Source: Lentinus brumalis
Taxonomy: Eukaryota > Basidiomycota > Agaricomycetes > Polyporales > Polyporaceae
DNA length: 64,000 nucleotides
Assembly (NCBI GenBank): GCA_001792895.1
Contig: MARA01000015.1
Coordinates: forward strand, 496,001-560,000
Direction of reading: 5' to 3'
Part shown: positions 23,530 to 36,600 of the stretch, piece by piece
How positions within the stretch are numbered: position 1 is the stretch's first letter
Layout: every line of letters begins with the position of its first letter
Notes under the pieces: model-generated
What the model saw: the letters and a program-made list of their open reading frames with translations, nothing else
Database searches by the model: none
What the model was told of the DNA's origin: nothing
Position numbers and translations under genes: made by a program

Positions 23530-24930
23530 AGATGCAGGAGCAGGAATGGGTACAGTATATCGTTCAGACGGCGAAGACCGCCGTCCCTAAGAAATCCCGG
23601 CCCAGTAGAGAGGTATGTCCATTGTCCAGACTGGAGATCACCTCCGCTTACGACTCGTTCAGGAACTGCCGGCCGTTGTGCTGCCTATCGGGCGGCGGAG
23701 GGGATCTCGGCACCCATGGCCAAATCATGCCAATGCCCAGTTCTGTCCCGAACTCAGATTACGGGTAGTCCTCCAGGTAAGTATGTCATTGTTCTCCCAT
23801 CTCCCGTCTCCCTGGTGACTGGTCCCAGCTTTCCGGCCTCCACTCAGTGTTTATCGGTGGCTGACCATCCATGCGACAGGCTTTCCCTGAGACACACGGC
23901 CACTGTAACTTCATGCGACGCATGCCGACGCTCTCGAATGACACGCGTCGACAGCGTCGTGAACCAATGCGCATTCCCTCGACGCATTTTGTGTGTCATC
24001 TTCCTGGGATGCCGCCGTACCAGGTCGCGAACAGTGGACGGCGTAGTCCGTCCGCAAGGGTTCGATCGATGTCAGTGCCTACTTGAACTTCAGAGGCGCG
24101 AATCACCCGGCCGTGAGACTGACGTACCAGCCACAGAGCTTTGTGTTCTCTTGGCCGAGCTAGTATCGCAGCCGACACTCACCTCAAACTTACCAGACAT
24201 TTGCTGAGACCAGAAGTAAGTATGCAGTCCGTTGCTCGTGCTTCAACGGCGAAGACCGCGATTCTCTCGATCGACCCCGTCACCCCGGCCAGTAGAGAGG
24301 CGTGTCCACTCATGAGCTCCGCTCCGGTCGCTTCCCAGCTTGGCAACTCATCTAGGAATGTCCAAGGCTCCAAGTGTCGCCCTCGTCCGGATTCCGGAGG
24401 GGGACTCGGCGCAAGTCATGATGTGGAATTCGGATACTCAGCTTCAAGTTCGGATCAACCCTCTAGTAGGCCCGCAGGTATGTCTTCAGTCGCCGTCCTG
24501 TCTCACGGCACGAGATATTCGGCCTCTGCTTGCGCTTGCTTTGTCGCTGACAATCTGTGCAACAGGTTATCCCCTTGGACAAGCTGCCGCTGCACGTCTA
24601 CGCCGGTGCATTCTGACGCTTTTGAATCACACATGTCGTGACTCTTGAGCTAATGCGCATCCCTCGACGCATGTCATGTGTCATCCTCCTGGGATGCCGC
24701 TATTCCAGGTCGCGAACAATGAAGGGCAAAGTCCATCAGGTCGCGAGGGCTCGATCGAGTCACTGATCTCCGACTCTCGGTGCGAAACGCCAGCCGGGGG
24801 ACCTGACGCACCAGTCGCAGATCTCCGTCTTCTCTCGGCCGCGCTGCATTCGGTCGGGGATATTCTCAGGTGCGAACATTCCCCGGGATTCCACCAAGCA
24901 CTCAAACTAGTACTCAGGCTCATACTTAGT
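23530..24930 (+). repeat. Two degenerate tandem modules of about 0.7 kb inside spacer A
   Basis: Module 1 (about 23530-24225) and module 2 (about 24226-24930) share ordered landmarks: GGCGAAGACCG, CCAGTAGAGAGG, a GTAAGTATGTC/GTATGTCTTC donor-like site, an AACAGG/GACAGG acceptor-like site, GACGCAT then TGTGTCATC(T/C)TCCTGGGATG, CAGGTCGCGAACA, and an LRLL-encoding segment. The same pair lies in spacer B near 32100-33440. Identity is low enough that this duplication is older than the array itself. Confidence 0.5.
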
Positions 24931-27238
24931 ACCAGACGCCGCCTTCAAGTTCCGACAAAGTCACAGGTTGCAGTGACCTATCCCGTGGAGTCGGGGAGTA
25001 AGTACTCGAGGTAACGTCCTGTCAGTGTATCTGACTGCAGTAGCGTCAAGGGAATGCCTCCCAGTGCGTCTGCGACGCCGAGACGTTCTCAAACCGTGTT
25101 GCGGACCGGATTACGGGGGGCGTCCGGTCTGCAGAGCGAGGTACAACCGGGCTTCCCTGCCAACAGTCTGAATGCTCCGATAGCCGACTCCCGACACCTC
25201 CAGGCCACGCACTCACTGCTCACTCTCTCATCCGCGCTCCTGGAATCACAGATGCGTGGTGGACCCGCTCTACTCTACATTATCATGGTGGCTTAGCCAC
25301 TTGTGATCACGCATCCAAGTCAAGCTGCACGTCTTGAACTTTGGGCAAAGCGTTCGAGACGGTTATCGGAGAGAAATGCGGTCGGCGGCGCCGGAATATT
25401 CCCTCGCCGGTGAGCCTGTCCGATCGAGGAGTCCGCCGCAGCTGCCGACTCGGAACGCACTGCGGTACGCTTGGCTCCCAGTTTGGGACTTCCAGTCTGC
25501 TCAACAGCTCGCTCCGTCGATCTGGACACTGCTCATGAGCCCCGAAACTCTGGATTCGCTACACTATCATGCTGCAACCCCAGTCGAAGTTGTCACGCGG
25601 CACACATAGTCTATGACTACGCAGCCATTCTTACGCTTTCTGAACGCATTTTCAGTGATTCACAGTCGTTTCTGCAGGCTGCGACCTGCCGGTGGGGCTC
25701 ACAGCTCAATATTCACGCTGTTCAGGTGAGTTTGCACCCTGCACAGTCCGCTCGATCTCGGGTGCGGTCATGCACGATTCCGAGCCGTTGCACGGTGCGC
25801 TACTTATGGATCGACATTCGGGTTCGGGTTCTCACTGGCACTGGCTGTCCGTGACGTCGGGTAAAGTGATATCAATGCTCGTCGTCGCTGCTGATGAATC
25901 TGCACAGAAACCCTGGACATCCCGAGTCTGTCTGAGTCTGGACCTTTGCTCACCGCGTCCCGAGTGGGCCCGTTCACTGCGCTGAATTTTCCCCATGCTG
26001 CTGCGTCCTGACATGCTCGCGGTCGACAGGGATTCAACGGTCTGCAGTGCACAATGCATGTGCGTATCTTTCACTTCCGCGACCTGAGATCATTATAATG
26101 CGTGGCTTCCATGCAGATGCCTCCCGACACAATACACCTGTTGCTGTTCGGCACTCTCGCGGGCGTTGCGCTGGAGAGCCGTTGAGATGCTCGGCCCACT
26201 GCTGGGAGCAAGAGATAGCAGCCCGTGTCCTCGCCTCTCCTCGTGGAATGGTGTCTTGTGTAATCAGCGGCAGTCTACTCCTGTATCTGTTCATCCAGAG
26301 TCCTTGTACCAGCAGCACCTCATGAGTATAACAGAGTATTTCTCCTCTGCGCAGCCCGCAATGCTTAAACAGATGCGCGAACGGTCGTCCTGGGGAGTCG
26401 TCAAGCTGCGCCCTCCAAGATCAACGTTCAAGTTCCTTCAAGACCCGCTGTCAACATCCCCTCCATTCATACATGCCACCCTGCAAGTGCTGCTCGGCCG
26501 AGCACTCGCTCATGCCCGCTGAGTCGCACATCGACTACCCTCTGGGAGTTGGTACTTATTCAGATCTCCAGACTCCGAGTCGAGGGAACACAGGCACACT
26601 ACTCGCTCCGCGGCGAGCCGACACAGAATGCACGCAATATTCAGGCGAGAACGGCCTCCAGAATGCCGATGCTCGAGTCTGGCCGCAGAAAGCGAACCTC
26701 CGCAGACCGTACACCGGACTCTGCGTCACGCGTGTACTTACCTGCTGCACTTGCAGCGAGAGGACGGACGGACGGCACACGCGAGTGTTGAAGCACACAA
26801 GGCTCAAGAGTCAAGACCTTCAGAGACACGTGGGCAGCAAGATGACGGACGGAGGAATGGCATTCAAATTCGGTCGCTATGCTACACTGTCACCAAAGCA
26901 CGGCGCGGCCGCAGGAATCCGAACACTCCTCGCCGCACGCCGCACGATCTCCGCCTGCACGAACGCGAGCGACTCCGAGCATGGCTCGCTCGGCACGGTG
27001 CGGCTTCCGACTTGCCATCTACGAATACGACTGGTACAAGACACCATGTCGCCGCCGGTCCAGCTCCGACTCCCGAGCTCGCCGCGCATGCATATGGGAG
27101 CGAGCATACCACCTGTCGTGGTCTGACCTCGCTTGCAACGGGGCAGAGGGCGTAATTGGTCGATGCAGCCGCCGATTCCGAGGATATCTGTATGGTGCGT
27201 TGGCGCGTCGGGCGGAGGCACCCCACCCTACCTTTCCC

Positions 27239-27296
27239 CTCGCCCTCGCCCTCGCCCTCGCCCTCCTCTGCACGCGCACGCGCACGCGCACGCACC
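27239..27296. repeat. Two adjacent hexamer microsatellites in spacer A
   Basis: A CGCCCT tract followed by a CACGCG tract. Each has one unit fewer in spacer B (35815-35862), so the overlapping minus-strand open frame differs by exactly 12 nt between copies. Simple slippage explains the difference. Confidence 0.75.
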
Positions 27297-28160
27297 TCGG
27301 TCCTCGTCTCATCCTGCCGCCGCCAACGCCTCCATGCTGCCGACGTCGGGCAGCACGCCGTGTTCGTGGAGACCAGAGGTACGTACCCTGTGCCTGCTTC
27401 CAATCTGCAGAGGAGAATCGGAGCTCACCTTCGCGTTGCAGACCTACAGGTTGAGACCGCTGGCGGAGCGCCGTTGGGAGGTGAGCGGTCTTCATGAGAG
27501 CGTCACCCGAGAGTTCGCTGACGTCCATGGTGTGTACCCGGACAGACACCGCGCGACGTGGTCGGCGAGGAGCACGCGATTGGGGACACGGTGCGTCATG
27601 CGTCGTGCCCGGATGAGAGCACGGTGGGATGGTGGACGGGACGAGGAGCGGAGGCGTCGGCAGCGCGAGCGTGTAGATGTAGCTTTGTAGTCCTGACAGC
27701 GGTATTCTGGAGTCTCGTAGTACGGTCGTGTAGGGGGACGGCCGAGGGCGGCGCCAGAGGTCGCGGGTAGCGGTTCTGCGATCCGGAGTGCGGACGCACT
27801 GTACGAGGCCTGCGAGATCCAGGTGAGCAGAGCGGTCATGTCTTGCATCCACGAAGGACTCACCGACGCGGCGCATGTTCTATCGACGACAGCTTCGGAT
27901 TACATGGTCATCATAGACGGTGAGTACTGCGAGAACTCTGGCTCACCCGCATCGCGCTGATGTGCACGGTCTGTGCGCCTGCAGGCGCGGATGGACGCGT
28001 GTGTCGCGCAGCGTGTGCCGGTGCGGTCGACGAAGAGCGAGCTGGAGCGTCGCAAAGAGTCGCACCGGGTGTACGCGAGGAGGGATTGTGGAAGGGGCGC
28101 AGCTACGTGTCCCAACGAGTACGAGGAGAGGGCGGGCACGTACCTTGTGAGGAGGTGTTA

Positions 28161-28378
28161 CCGCGCTGAGCTCGCATGCCGCGGTCGCCGTGTTGAGGGA
28201 GTGGCCAGTCGGCCGCACAGAGCTTCGTGACAACGTGTATGCGTGCACGAGGGCGGGCACATTGACCGCGCTGTGCTTGTATGCCGGCTGCGGTCGCCGC
28301 GTTGAGGTGTGGCCGGTCGACAAACAGGCCAGTCGGCCGCACAGAGCTCCGAGACAACGTATATGCGTGTACGTACCG
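28161..28378 (+). repeat. Imperfect direct repeat of about 100 nt at the end of spacer A
   Basis: Two copies of CGGTCGCCG(T/C)GTTGAG ... CAGTCGGCCGCACAGAGCT ... GACAACGT lie side by side (about 28161-28264 and 28265-28378), the second with a small insertion. The same pair is at about 36722-36940 in spacer B. Confidence 0.65.
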
Positions 28379-28776
28379 AGCAGGTCCAATGCACGCCGCC
28401 GTCGGGCTGCGCGCGGTATATGCTGCTGAGTACCAGTTGGAGGAAAGCGGGCCGCGGGAGAGGATGACGGCACAAGGGAGACGAAGGCGCGGAGAGCGGA
28501 CAGCAGGGCAGAGCAGGTGGGCGGACGAGTGCAGCGGACGGCAGACAGCGAGAGGGTGGCGGTCGGAGTGGCAGACGGCGGCGCGAGAGAGAGCAGCGGA
28601 GAGAGCACGCAGAACGCGCGTCGGGTGGACGCGAGAGTCTGCACGCGTTGTGACGACGCTGCGACGACCGATCGGGAGCGCCGGAAGGCCACTACGTCAC
28701 TGCTGCTCGCCTCTCATCAACCTGCAGCCCACACCCAGGCACACGACATGTCTCCTCCTTCTCTCTCCCATCATCC

Positions 28777-30632
28777 ATGACTTGTGGCTTTGCGCTCTCT
28801 AACCTCAGAGGCACGGTAATACGGTCATTACGCATACATTCGCTTTCTTTCGCCTCCATCGGACTCAAACCGGCATGCAGTCGACACTCGGACACACTCA
28901 CTGCAACTAGACGGATCTCAACGCTTTCTCAGCAAACTCAGAATCCAAGCTTCAGAAGACTGCGAGGTAGACGGCTTTCGACAACACCCCAGGAGGTCGA
29001 AAACACCAACGTTGGGCACTCCCGGTTCCTTGCGGAAGCATCCAAGGACGAGAAATGGAGCCAGGGAGCAGCGGACAGAAACCCTGCAGACGTAGCAGAA
29101 GTGACGAGCGAAGACTTTGACTCAATCACGGAGGGCAAAGGTGTGTGTCCAATTCTACGAGAACGCCCCAGCGACTCGGACTAGGACCTTTGTGCGGCGG
29201 ACTGTCGAGGGGACAGTCCGCTGGACAACGCAGCCGCAAGAGAGATCCCAGGACCGCGTTCGTCTCTCTAACAAGACGAGCGGCGCATTCCTGAACTTCC
29301 CTTCCCAACCTACACGCTCACCGTCGTCATCGCGTATGGCTACGCCCGTCTCCGCGGCCGCTCGCCCGAGTCTGCACCTTCCGATGACCTCAGCCGGCGG
29401 GCGTGTGGCTGACGGTGACACCCTGGTCCGAGGACTGTCCGCCCGGCATATATTCCAGTCGGCCTGCCTGTTTGCAAAGGCGGGGCCGTGCATGCGCTAC
29501 AGGTTGTGGAGTGAGCATGGCAAGGCGTTACACCCACTTCACCAGCGCCGGCGGAATGTCCTGGTGGATCTGATTTTCTGAATCCCTCGCACGAACTCAA
29601 TGCTAATCTTTGCCCAGGGAAACTATCCCCGACCTCGTCGCACTTGTTCAAGCTCATTATTCCACTGAACCACGGGAGAAGACACGGAGAAGGCCGCGCG
29701 CGGACACCCCCACCCACCGTCTTCCTCCTGCACCCGTCCCAGCCGCTCTCGCACGTGAGCAGACTCATCCTCGCCTCCCTCGCGCCCGCCACGCCGTCCA
29801 TATCGTTCCAGAGCAAGACGCCCCGCGGGCACACGATCCAGTGGTCCGACTCGACCGACGTGCAGGACTTCATCCGCGACGCCGCGCGCACACGCGAGTT
29901 CACCGTCTGCATCACGGACCCGGGCGAGGACGAGCCGCACACGACCATCCCCGTCGAGGTCCCCACGTTCGCGGACCGCACGCGCTTCCTCCGGCGGCGG
30001 CTTGCGGTCGTCGAGGAGGAGCTCGCGCAGATGGAGGCCCTGAAGCAGGCCTGCGACGACGAGGCGCACCGCGGCGCGCGCAGGATGGCTCTTGGAGGCT
30101 TCGGCATCCTCGTCGTGTACTGGGGCGCGGTCGCGCGGCTCACGTTCTGGGACTATGGGTGGGACGTCATCGAGCCGATCACGTACCTCTCGGGGCTGTC
30201 TATGGTCATCCTCGGTTACCTCTGGTGCGTATGGTGTATCAGCATTTTATTTTCGACGGCTCACGCGCGTGTCGACCCAGGTTTCTATACCGCGGACGCG
30301 AGGTGTCCTACTCGTCTGTCCTGCACCACTCCGTCTCGGCGCGTCGAGACGCACTGTACAAGTCGCGCGGGCTGGACATCGACCGGTGGATGGATCTCGT
30401 GAGCGAGGCGAAGAGCATTCGGAGGGGCAAGGTGCGTGGACAGCGTGTGGTAGTACGCGAATATATTTTTCGACGCAGCAGACGCTCGGGGGCGGCGAGT
30501 AGCCTCGTGGTGTGGCTAGCGGGCGGGTCCGACTCGGAGCTGGGCGCGTGCATGCTGCTCGCTGCTCTGGGCAGGCGAGAATTGCCCTCCAGAGCAGGAT
30601 TCTTTGCCTCAGGACAGTTCGTGGGGGTATAG
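28777..30632 (+). pseudogene. MCU copy B: open frame but chimeric C-terminus and altered pore motif
   Basis: Exons 28777-29140, 29618-30224 and 30281-30632 keep one frame, with exon lengths that differ from copy C only by multiples of three in the shared part. The inner-membrane segments are present (GGFGILVVYWGAVARLTFWD). The pore motif reads WDVIEPITYL, with ATC at 30169-30171 where copies A and C have ATG. After KSIRR the native coiled coil (REISKIAEDYDERRWKE in copy C) is replaced by about 70 spacer-encoded residues ending at 30632. A protein could be made, but loss of the native C-terminus and the motif change suggest a non-functional or altered channel subunit. Confidence 0.7.
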
Positions 30633-33600
30633 CCCGCGGTGGAGACGTCGCGGGGCACATGGTGCATTGCGCCGTACGTGCTGCTCTGCGCCGTACGGGC
30701 GGGTCGTGGTGGGACGGAAATATTTCTGGCCCGAGCTCAGGTGCGTCTCAGCAGCCGGCGCATCATCGTCGCTCACTCTCTCTATCTACGCAGGCTACGG
30801 ACCGGTGGAACATGGGGATGCTGGGAGGAGAGGCTGAGAGAAGAATGGGAGTGGAGGTGGGCAGGAGCACCTCTCCGTGTCGCTCTCTCGCGAGGGACCG
30901 TTCGCCGGCTCAGGCAATGTTCGGCACACGTTCACACAGTACGTCATGTTTGTTTCGCACAAAACAGCTTCATTCGCTCACAGACAGATACTCGGCAGCG
31001 ACACAGTACACAGAATGGCATATCGACCTCGTCGCTCGCGCTGCAGCCGCCGCATGTCCTCCACTCGCCGATCACAATGACGACTATTGTGCGAACAAAG
31101 GAACCGGATGGATACAACCATGGGTAACTACACGACGACGTAATACACGACCAGCGCATCCGCAGCTCCTCAGCATCCTCCGGGTCCTCCGCCACGCCCT
31201 GTTGTTGCCGACGTGCGCTGTTACTCCACCAGGGACTCGGACGATTCTGCTATCATCGAGTCGAGAGGGAGGGAGAAACAGCGCGGCGACGGGACAGACG
31301 GACAAGCCCGGAAACCTCAGCTTGAACCGCCTGCGTTGTCTCCTCCTTTCCGCCGGGGAGAGTCTCCGCCGCAATCGCGCTCTACGGTGAGTGGCCGTCA
31401 CCGGCTGCATTTGTGACGAAACGTGAACGCAGCTCACGATCATCACTGTATTCCCGCCGTCTATCCCTGCAGCTTTGCACGTGTCGTCTCCCTGCAGCTC
31501 GTCGTCGTCAGGAGGTGGTAAGTACGCGCAGTATCTCAGTTTGCCACTGGCCAGAACGCTCATCGCGTAGATGTCGGGACTCACCAGATGCCCTCCGCCA
31601 CGAGCAGTCACTCCCGCCTCCCCTGCCCTCGTGTGGCACGTTGTGCGCCGCTGCGCCGTGCTTGGGAGCAGAATCTCGTTCTCGGAAGGGGAGCCGGCGG
31701 CGCAGGAGCACGGTTCGAGCGAGGGATAGCAAGGACGAAATTAGCAGACCGGCGAGGAGGTGGTAGTGGGCAGAACCCGAGGACGAAGTCTCCCAACGGC
31801 TGCACCCCCGGACTTCGATTCATTCCGGGAGCCGATAGGCGCGACATCGGGTCCTTCTCAGCAACTCTCACGGCAACTTATTGCAGATCTCGCGTGCAGC
31901 ACGCTCGAAGCGGAACTCTGCTGTCTCTCGGTTCACTTCCACGCGGTCTAGACAAATTCAAGGTGCGTTCATTCATGGATCTAGTACTCTGAGCAGTATC
32001 CGCCTGCCAGGAAGTCGCACTTGAAACGAGACCAGTACAGCAATCGAGACCTACAGGAGCTCGAGGACGACTCTGTGCTAGGGGGCTGCGCTGAGCACAG
32101 ATGCAGGAGCAGGAATGGGTACAGTATATGGTTCGGACGGCGAAGACCGCCGTCTCTAAGCAATCTCGGACCAGTAGAGAGGTATGTTCATTGTCTAGAC
32201 TGGAGCTCCCCTCCGCTCGCAACCCGTTCACTGCCTATCGAACGGCGGAGGGGATCTCGGCACCCACGACCAAGTCATGCTAATGCCCAGTTCTTTCCCG
32301 AACTCAGATTACGGCTAGTCCTCCACGTAAGTATCTCATCAATTGCTCTCCCGTCTCCCAGCGCACCCTTTCCGGCCTCCGCTCCATGTTTATTGATGGC
32401 TGACAATCAATGCGACAGGCTTTCCCTGATACACACGGCCACTGTAAATTCCTGCGATGCATTCCGACGCTCTCGAATGACACGCGTCGACAGCCTCGTG
32501 AACTGAGTAGTGCGCTATCCCTCGCCACAGTTCGTGTGTCATCTTCCTGGGATGCCGCCGTACCAGGTCGCGAACAGTGGACGGCGTAGTCCATCCGCAA
32601 GGGTTCAATTGATGTCAGTGCCTACTTCAGGGGTGCAAATAGCCGGCCGGGAGACTGACGTATTAGCCACAGAGCTCCGGCTTCTCTTGGCCGAGCTGCC
32701 TTCAGTCCGGGACATTCTCAGGTACGAGTATCGCATCCGACACTCACCTCATACTTACCAGACATTTGCTGGGACCAGAAGTAAGCAGTTCGTTGCTCGT
32801 GCTTTAATGGCGAAGGACGCGGTTCTCTCAAGCGATCCCGGGCGTGTGTCCACTCTTGAGCTCCGCTCCTGTCGCTTCTCAGCTTTGCGACTCGTTTAGG
32901 AATGTAGAAGCGTTGCTCTCGTCCGGAGGGGGACTCGGCACAAGTCATGGTGTGGAATTCGGATGCGTAGCTTCGCATGAATCCTCTGGTCCTCAAGGTA
33001 TGTCTTCAGCCGCCGTCCTGTCTCGCGGCACAAGTTGTTCGGCCTCTGCTTGCCCTTGGACTCTCGCCAGCGCAACAGGTTATCCCCTTGGACAAGCTGC
33101 CGCTGCATGTCTATGCCGGAGCATTCTGACACTCTCGAGCCACACATGTCGTGGCTCTTGAGCTAATGCGCATCCCTCGACGCATGTCATGTGTCATCTT
33201 CCTAGGACGCCCTATTCGAGGTCGCGAACAATCATAAGAGCAAAGGCTATCCGCAGGACCGTAAGGGCTCGATCGAGTCAGTCGCCGACTCTCTAGGTGT
33301 GAAACGTCAGCCGGGAGACCTGACGTACCAGCTGCAGATCTCCGTCTTCTCTCGGCCGCGCTGCTTTTGGTCCAGGATATTCTCAGGTGCGAACATCTCC
33401 CGGGATTCCAGCAAGCATTCAAACTAGTACTCAGGCTCATACTTAGTACCAGACGCCGCCAAGTTCCGACAAAGTCACAGGTTGCAGTGACCTATCCCGT
33501 GGACTCGAGGAGTAAGTACTCGAGGCAATGTTCTGCCAGTGTACCTGACTGCTTGCTTGTTGCTGACACAGCTGTGACTGCAGTAGCTGCAAGGGAATGC

Positions 33601-36600
33601 CTCCCGGTGCATCTGCGACGCCGAGACGTTCTCAAACCGTGTTGCGGACCGGATTACGGGGGGCGCCCGGTCTGCAGAGCAAGGTACAACCGGGCTTCCC
33701 TGCCAACAGTCTGAATGCTCCGATAGCCGACTCCCGACACCTCCCAGCTTCGCACTCTCTCTCTCATCCGCGCTCCGGAATCACAGATGCGTGGTGGACC
33801 CGCTCTACATTATCATGGTGGTTTAGCCACTTGCGATCACGCATTCCAGGTCAAGCTGCCCATCTTGAACTTTGGGCGAAGTGTTCGAGACGGTTATCGG
33901 AGAGAAATGCGGTTGGCGGCGCCGGGATGTTCCCTCGCCGGTGAGCCTGTCCGATCGAGGAGTCCGCCGCAGCTGCCGACTCGGAACGCACTGCGGTACG
34001 CTTGGCTCCCAGTTTGGGACTTCCAGTCTGCTCAACAGCTCACTCCGTCGATCTGGACGCTCCCGGCGAGCCCTGAAACTCTGGATCCGCTACGCTGTCA
34101 TGCCGCAACCCAGCTCCACTTCAAGCGGTCGAAGTTGTCACGCGGCACACAGAGTCTACAGCTACGCAGGCATTCTTACGCTCTCTGAACGCGTTCTCAG
34201 TGATTCACAGTCGTTTCTGCAGGCTGCGGCCTGCCGGTGGGGCTCACAGCTCGATATTCAAGCTGTTCAGGTGAGTTTGCAGCCTTCCAGGTGCCCTGCA
34301 CAGTCCGGAGTCGATCTCGGGTGCGGTTATGCATGAATCCGAGCCGTTGCACGGTGCACTACTTGTGGATCGACATTCGGGTTCGGGTTCTCACTGGCAC
34401 TGGCTGTCCGTGACGTCGGGTAAGTGATATCAATGCCCGTCGCCGCGGCTGATGAATCTGTACAGAAACCCTGGACATCTCGAGTCTGTCTCTGGACCTT
34501 CGCTCACCGCGTTCTGAGCAGGCCCATTCACTGCGCCAGTGAATTCCCCCTGTGCTGCTGCGTCCTGACATGCTCGCGGTCGACAGGGATTCAATAGTCT
34601 GAGACTGCAGTGCGCATGTACGTATCTTCCACTTCCGCGACCTGAGATCACGATATAATGGCAGGCTTCCATGCAGATGCCTCCCGACACGGTATACATG
34701 TCGCTGTTCGGCACTCTCGCGGGCGTTGCGCTTAAGAGCGATGCTCGGCCCACTGCTTGGAGCAAGATATAGCAGCCCATGTCCTCGGGAGTCGGTGCTC
34801 CCCATGTAATGTTCGCAGCTCGCTGATGCAACTTGCTCAAGGAGCGGAGTATGGGGTAGTCTACTCATGCATCCCTCCCTCCAAAGTCCTTGTACTAGTA
34901 GCACCTCACGAGCATAATATAATATTTTGGGCCCCTCTGTGCAGCGTGCAATCCTTGAACACCGGGTGCGTCCAATGGGAGTCCGAGTGAGCTGTGCCTT
35001 CCAAGTTCCTCCGAGTACTGCTGTCAACATCCCCTCCATTCATACTATATGCCACCCTGCAAGTGCTTCTCGGCCGAGCACTCGCTCATGCCCGCTGAGT
35101 TGCACATCAACTACCCTCTGGGAGTTGGTACTTATTCAGATCTCCAGACTCCGAGTCGAGGGAACACAGGCACACTACTCGCTCCGCGGCGAGCCGACAC
35201 AGAATGCACGCAATATTCAGGCGAGAACGGCCTCCAGAATCCCGATGCTCGAGTCTGGCCGCAGAAAGCGAACCTCCGCAGACCGTACACCGGACTCTGC
35301 GTCACGCGTGTACTTACCTGCTGCACTTGCAGCGAGAGGACGGACGGACGGCACACGCGAGTGTTGAAGCACACAAGGCTCAAGAGTCAAGACCATCAGA
35401 GACACGTGGGCAGCAAGATGACGGACGGAGGAATGACATTCAAACTCGGTCGCTATGCTACACTGTCACCAAAGCACGGCACGGCCGCAGGAATCCGAAC
35501 ACTCCTCGCCGCACGCCGCACGATCTCCGCCTGCACGAACGCGAGCAACTCCGAGCATGGCTCGCTCGGCACGGTGCGGCTTCCGACTTGCCATCTACGA
35601 ATACGACTGGTACAAGACACCATGCCGCCGCCGGTCCAGCTCCGACTCCCGAGCTCGCCGCGCATGCATATGGGAGCGAGCATACCACCTGTCGCGGTCT
35701 GACCTCGCTTGCGACGGGGCAGAGGGCGTAATTGGTCGATGCAGCCGCCGAGTCCGATGATATCTGTATGGTGCGTTGACGCGTCGGGCGGAGGCACCCC
35801 ACCCTACCTTTCCCCTCGCCCTCGCCCTCGCCCTCCTCTGCACGCGCACGCGCACGCACCTCGGTCCTCGTCTCATCCTGCCGCCGCCAACGCCTCCATG
35901 CTGCCGACGTCGGGCAGCACGCCGTGTTCGTGGAGACCAGAGGTACGTACCCTGTGCCTGCTTCCAATCTGCAGAGGAGAATCGGAGCTCACCTTCGCGT
36001 TGCAGACCTACAGGTTGAGACCGCTGGCGGAGCGCCGTTGGGAGGTGAGCGGTCTTCATGAGAACGTCGCCCGAGAGTTCGCTGACGTCCATGGTGTGTA
36101 CCCGGACAGACACCGCGCGACGTGGTCGGCGAGGAGCACGCGATTGGGGACACGGTGCGTCATGCGTCGTGCCCGGATGAGAGCACGGTGGGATGGTGGA
36201 TGGGACGAGGAGCGGAGGCGTCGGCAGCGCGAGCGTGTAGATGTAGCTTTGTAGTCCTGACAGCGGTATTCTGGAGTCTCGTAGTACGGTCGTGTAGGGG
36301 GACGGCCGAGGGCGGCGCCAGAGGTCGCGGGTCGCGGTTCTGCGATCCGGAGTGCGGACGCACTGTACGAGGCCTGCGAGATCCAGGTGAGCAGAGCGGT
36401 CATGTCTTGCATCCACGAAGAACTCACCGACGCGCCGCATGTTCTATCGACGACAGCTTCGGATTACATGGTCATCATAGACGGTGAGTACTGCGAGAAC
36501 TCTGGCTCACCCGCATCGAGCTGATGTGCACGGTCTGTGCGCCTGCAGGCGCGGATGGAGGCGTGTGTCGCGCAGCGTGTGCCGGTGCGGTCGACGAAGA

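Larger units (their letters stand above)
20116..28673 (+). repeat. Tandem array unit A (MCU copy A plus spacer)
   Basis: First 8.56 kb unit. It starts at AGGCAGTGGAAGCGCCGG shortly after aspartic protease 1 and runs to the start of unit B. The same order is repeated in unit B: MCU promoter, MCU exons 1-3 truncated after GAAGAGCATTCG, then a spacer. Unit C keeps only the MCU part and continues into the genuine MCU 3' end. By eye the MCU part is nearly identical between units, while the spacer is a mosaic of near-identical and clearly diverged stretches. Confidence 0.9.
21872..28673. other. Array spacer A (6.8 kb, unidentified, decayed gene-like sequence)
   Basis: Begins exactly where MCU homology to copy C stops (after GCATTCG at 21871). 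It is GC-rich and contains many donor-like GTAAGTAT/GTATGT motifs and AG acceptors flanking short peptide-like islands on the plus strand, for example SDTQLQVRINPLVGPQ joined to VIPLDKLPLHVYAGAF across a possible intron at about 24479-24564. No domain is recognised. Long open frames at 26473-27126, 26628-27155 and 27019-27876 are not supported as genes: in those I checked against copy B, almost all base changes alter the residue. I read this as one or more old, decayed multi-exon genes or a non-coding unit. Confidence 0.5.

Noticed and set aside
26473..27876. Long overlapping open frames (217, 175, 173 and 285 codons) inside the array spacer, conserved in both copies
   Set aside because: The copies are nearly identical here, so open frames are shared by descent. 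In the two plus-strand frames and the 173-codon minus-strand frame I compared, almost all base differences change the residue, there is no recognised domain, and the region is GC-rich, which favours chance open frames.
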